Below, in pieces: positions 62,782-64,000 of a stretch of 64,000 nucleotides of DNA. The stretch's first letter is position 1, and each line of letters starts with the position of its first letter. This DNA is from Siphonodentalium dalli (Eukaryota; Mollusca; Scaphopoda; Gadilida; Siphonodentaliidae), in contig CP136067.1 in NCBI GenBank assembly GCA_032622095.1, positions 42,575,549-42,639,548 on the forward strand. Direction: 5' to 3'. The notes under the pieces are model-generated. The model did not search any database. It had not been told where the DNA came from and saw nothing but the letters and a program-made list of their open reading frames with translations. The position numbers were made by a program, and so were the translations under genes.

Positions 62782-64000
62782 TTAGCTCAACTTTTTGAGC
62801 TATTGCCTTGGGTTGGTGTCCGACGTGCATCTGTCCGTCCGTCAATAATTTCCTTTGGCTCACCCTACAGGCTGCATCCCTCATCCAAACATCACCAACT
62901 TTCATATGGATCTTCGGGGTGACCTAGATGGGAGCCATCGATTTTTTTCTGAAATTCGTTAAAATTTAATCCATCGGCTCACCCTGCAGCCCGCATTTAT
63001 TGGAGAAATGTTTTGAAAATTTACAGGCATGTTTAAGATCACGTCTAGATGGGAGCCATCGAATTTGAACAATTTTCGATGAAAAACATTGCCACCGGCA
63101 GCCATCTTGAATTTTACTCTTTGCAGGACTAAATCGTTCGGAACACCCTGCAGACCATATCCCTCATCCGATCATCACTAAACTTTATATGGATCTTCAT
63201 GGTGACTTCTAGATGGGAGGAGCCACATCCCTCATCCAGTCGTCACCAAACTTCATATGGATCCGATTATTGCCAAAATTTGTTATAAAACATGGCTGCC
63301 AGCAGTCATCTTTGATTTAAAATTTTGAATCTACCTGCAAACCCTGCAGTCGACATAAATTTCGACTCAGTATATCATATAATTCATCTGAGTCGAACAG
63401 GACTGGCCGGAATTCTATTTCCAGACTTGGGGATATACCAGGGAATTCCTTGTTTTGATTGGAAGCGGTACCAGAAAGCGCTGGCCCCGATTGGCTAACC
63501 GATAACAGCTGCGCGTGTCCCGTAAAAATAGCTCAGGTGTCGTCTGTATACGGCGAATGCAATAGTCGTTTAACTCGGTCATGTGGCACTGATTTAAAGT
63601 TAGTTTTAATAGTCGTATTAATTTTGACCAGCTGCTTTATTAAAGAAAAACACTTTTGACAAATGGCATGATTCTGATCGGCGGCGAAATAACCGATGCC
63701 TCTATTCAGTGTTCTGTACTAGTAAATCTCTGCCTCTCGTAACATTCCAATACAACCGCATAAATTATTCCTTATTTGGAATGTCTGTGACATCAGTATG
63801 ACGTCACGAAATTGGGGGAAGCCCATTGTCCTGGAAATGGGTTTTTACATGAATTCGTGTCGACGTAATATTATAATTATTACGGAGATGTTTACGTCGA
63901 CTGCAAACCCTGCAGCCCACATTTATTGGTGAAATGTTGGAAATGAAAATGATTTCATCTACACAATACAAGACCTTTACTTTAATTTTTTTACTTCTCT
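62782..64000. mobile_element. F6 repeat split by a 555-bp element
   Basis: Left end tagctcaactttttgagcta; modules continue to 63347 and resume at 63903 (gcaaaccctgcagcccacat). Confidence 0.6.
63348..63902. mobile_element. 555-bp TIR element with 11- to 13-bp target duplication
   Basis: Ends AGTCGACATAAAT and gtttacgtcgact are inverse; gcaaaccctgc(ag) is present on both sides (63337-63349 and 63903-63915). GC-richer than its host, no coding content recognised. Confidence 0.6.

Larger units (their letters stand above)
52023..64000. other. Long 3' intron, no further SBF exon recognised
   Basis: After exon 22 I searched by eye for the next conserved blocks (ALYILGDKxQLK, VRQVKASFKKL, LEDGWD) with GT-AG borders and found none. 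The interval consists of the repeats listed separately; unlisted parts (54184-54650, 57440-57920, 58621-59600, 60200-60990, 61850-62780) show no coding signal. Confidence 0.55.

Noticed and set aside
63420-63660. Possible next SBF exon in the GC-richer stretch
   Set aside because: No SBF similarity in any frame and it lies within a TIR element.

Overview
The window is a piece of animal nuclear genome: AT-rich, GT-AG introns, no operons, and packed with non-autonomous transposons. The only conventional gene I can support is one plus-strand gene running from 1309 to 52022 and entering and leaving the window inside introns. Its 22 phase-compatible exons (about 1,008 codons) encode the middle of an SBF1/SBF2 protein (MTMR5/MTMR13, fly Sbf), a DENN-domain pseudophosphatase of the myotubularin family. 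The exons cover the end of the DENN module, the SBF2 domain, the PH-GRAM domain and the start of the myotubularin-like domain. The N-terminal DENN start and the pseudophosphatase core plus C-terminal PH domain lie outside. The repeats (elements with AGCTCAACTTG ends and 'ccgtccgtc' tracts, TTAA and hAT-like MITEs, LINE tails) suggest a marine invertebrate, perhaps a mollusc or other spiralian; the species cannot be read from the sequence.

The most unusual part is 5598-10610. Two consecutive exons have had their 3' ends, together with the 5' splice site, amplified in tandem. Exon 3 is followed by 70 copies of a 42-bp unit (5689-8618), each unit being the last 38 nt of the exon plus the first 4 nt of the intron. 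Exon 4 is followed by a six-copy array (57- and 67-bp spacing, 10240-10610) of its own exon end plus donor. Both basic periods are multiples of three. The splicing machinery is therefore offered dozens of near-identical donors, and each 42-bp unit carries an AG|GT junction like a recursive-splicing or intron-gain site.

The rest of the window is introns made largely of nested mobile elements. Main families: (F1) about 250-bp CAAGCCTTG palindromic MITEs with 8-bp target duplications; (F2) TTAA-flanked piggyBac-like MITEs beginning TTAACCCTTT, with two long hairpins, in about twelve TTAACCCTTTACCCAAC copies plus two sister groups with different ends but the same hairpin; (F3) TA-flanked mariner-like palindromes; (F4, F5, F9) further TTAA-flanked MITEs; (F6) long diverged elements with AGCTCAACTT/CAAGTTGAGCTA ends; hAT-like elements with CAGTGTTCGC ends; and decayed LINE pieces at 35932, 42613 and 51415. 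Many are nested with intact target duplications, giving a readable relative chronology. No further SBF exon was recognised from 52023 to 64000, so that stretch is read as one long intron.
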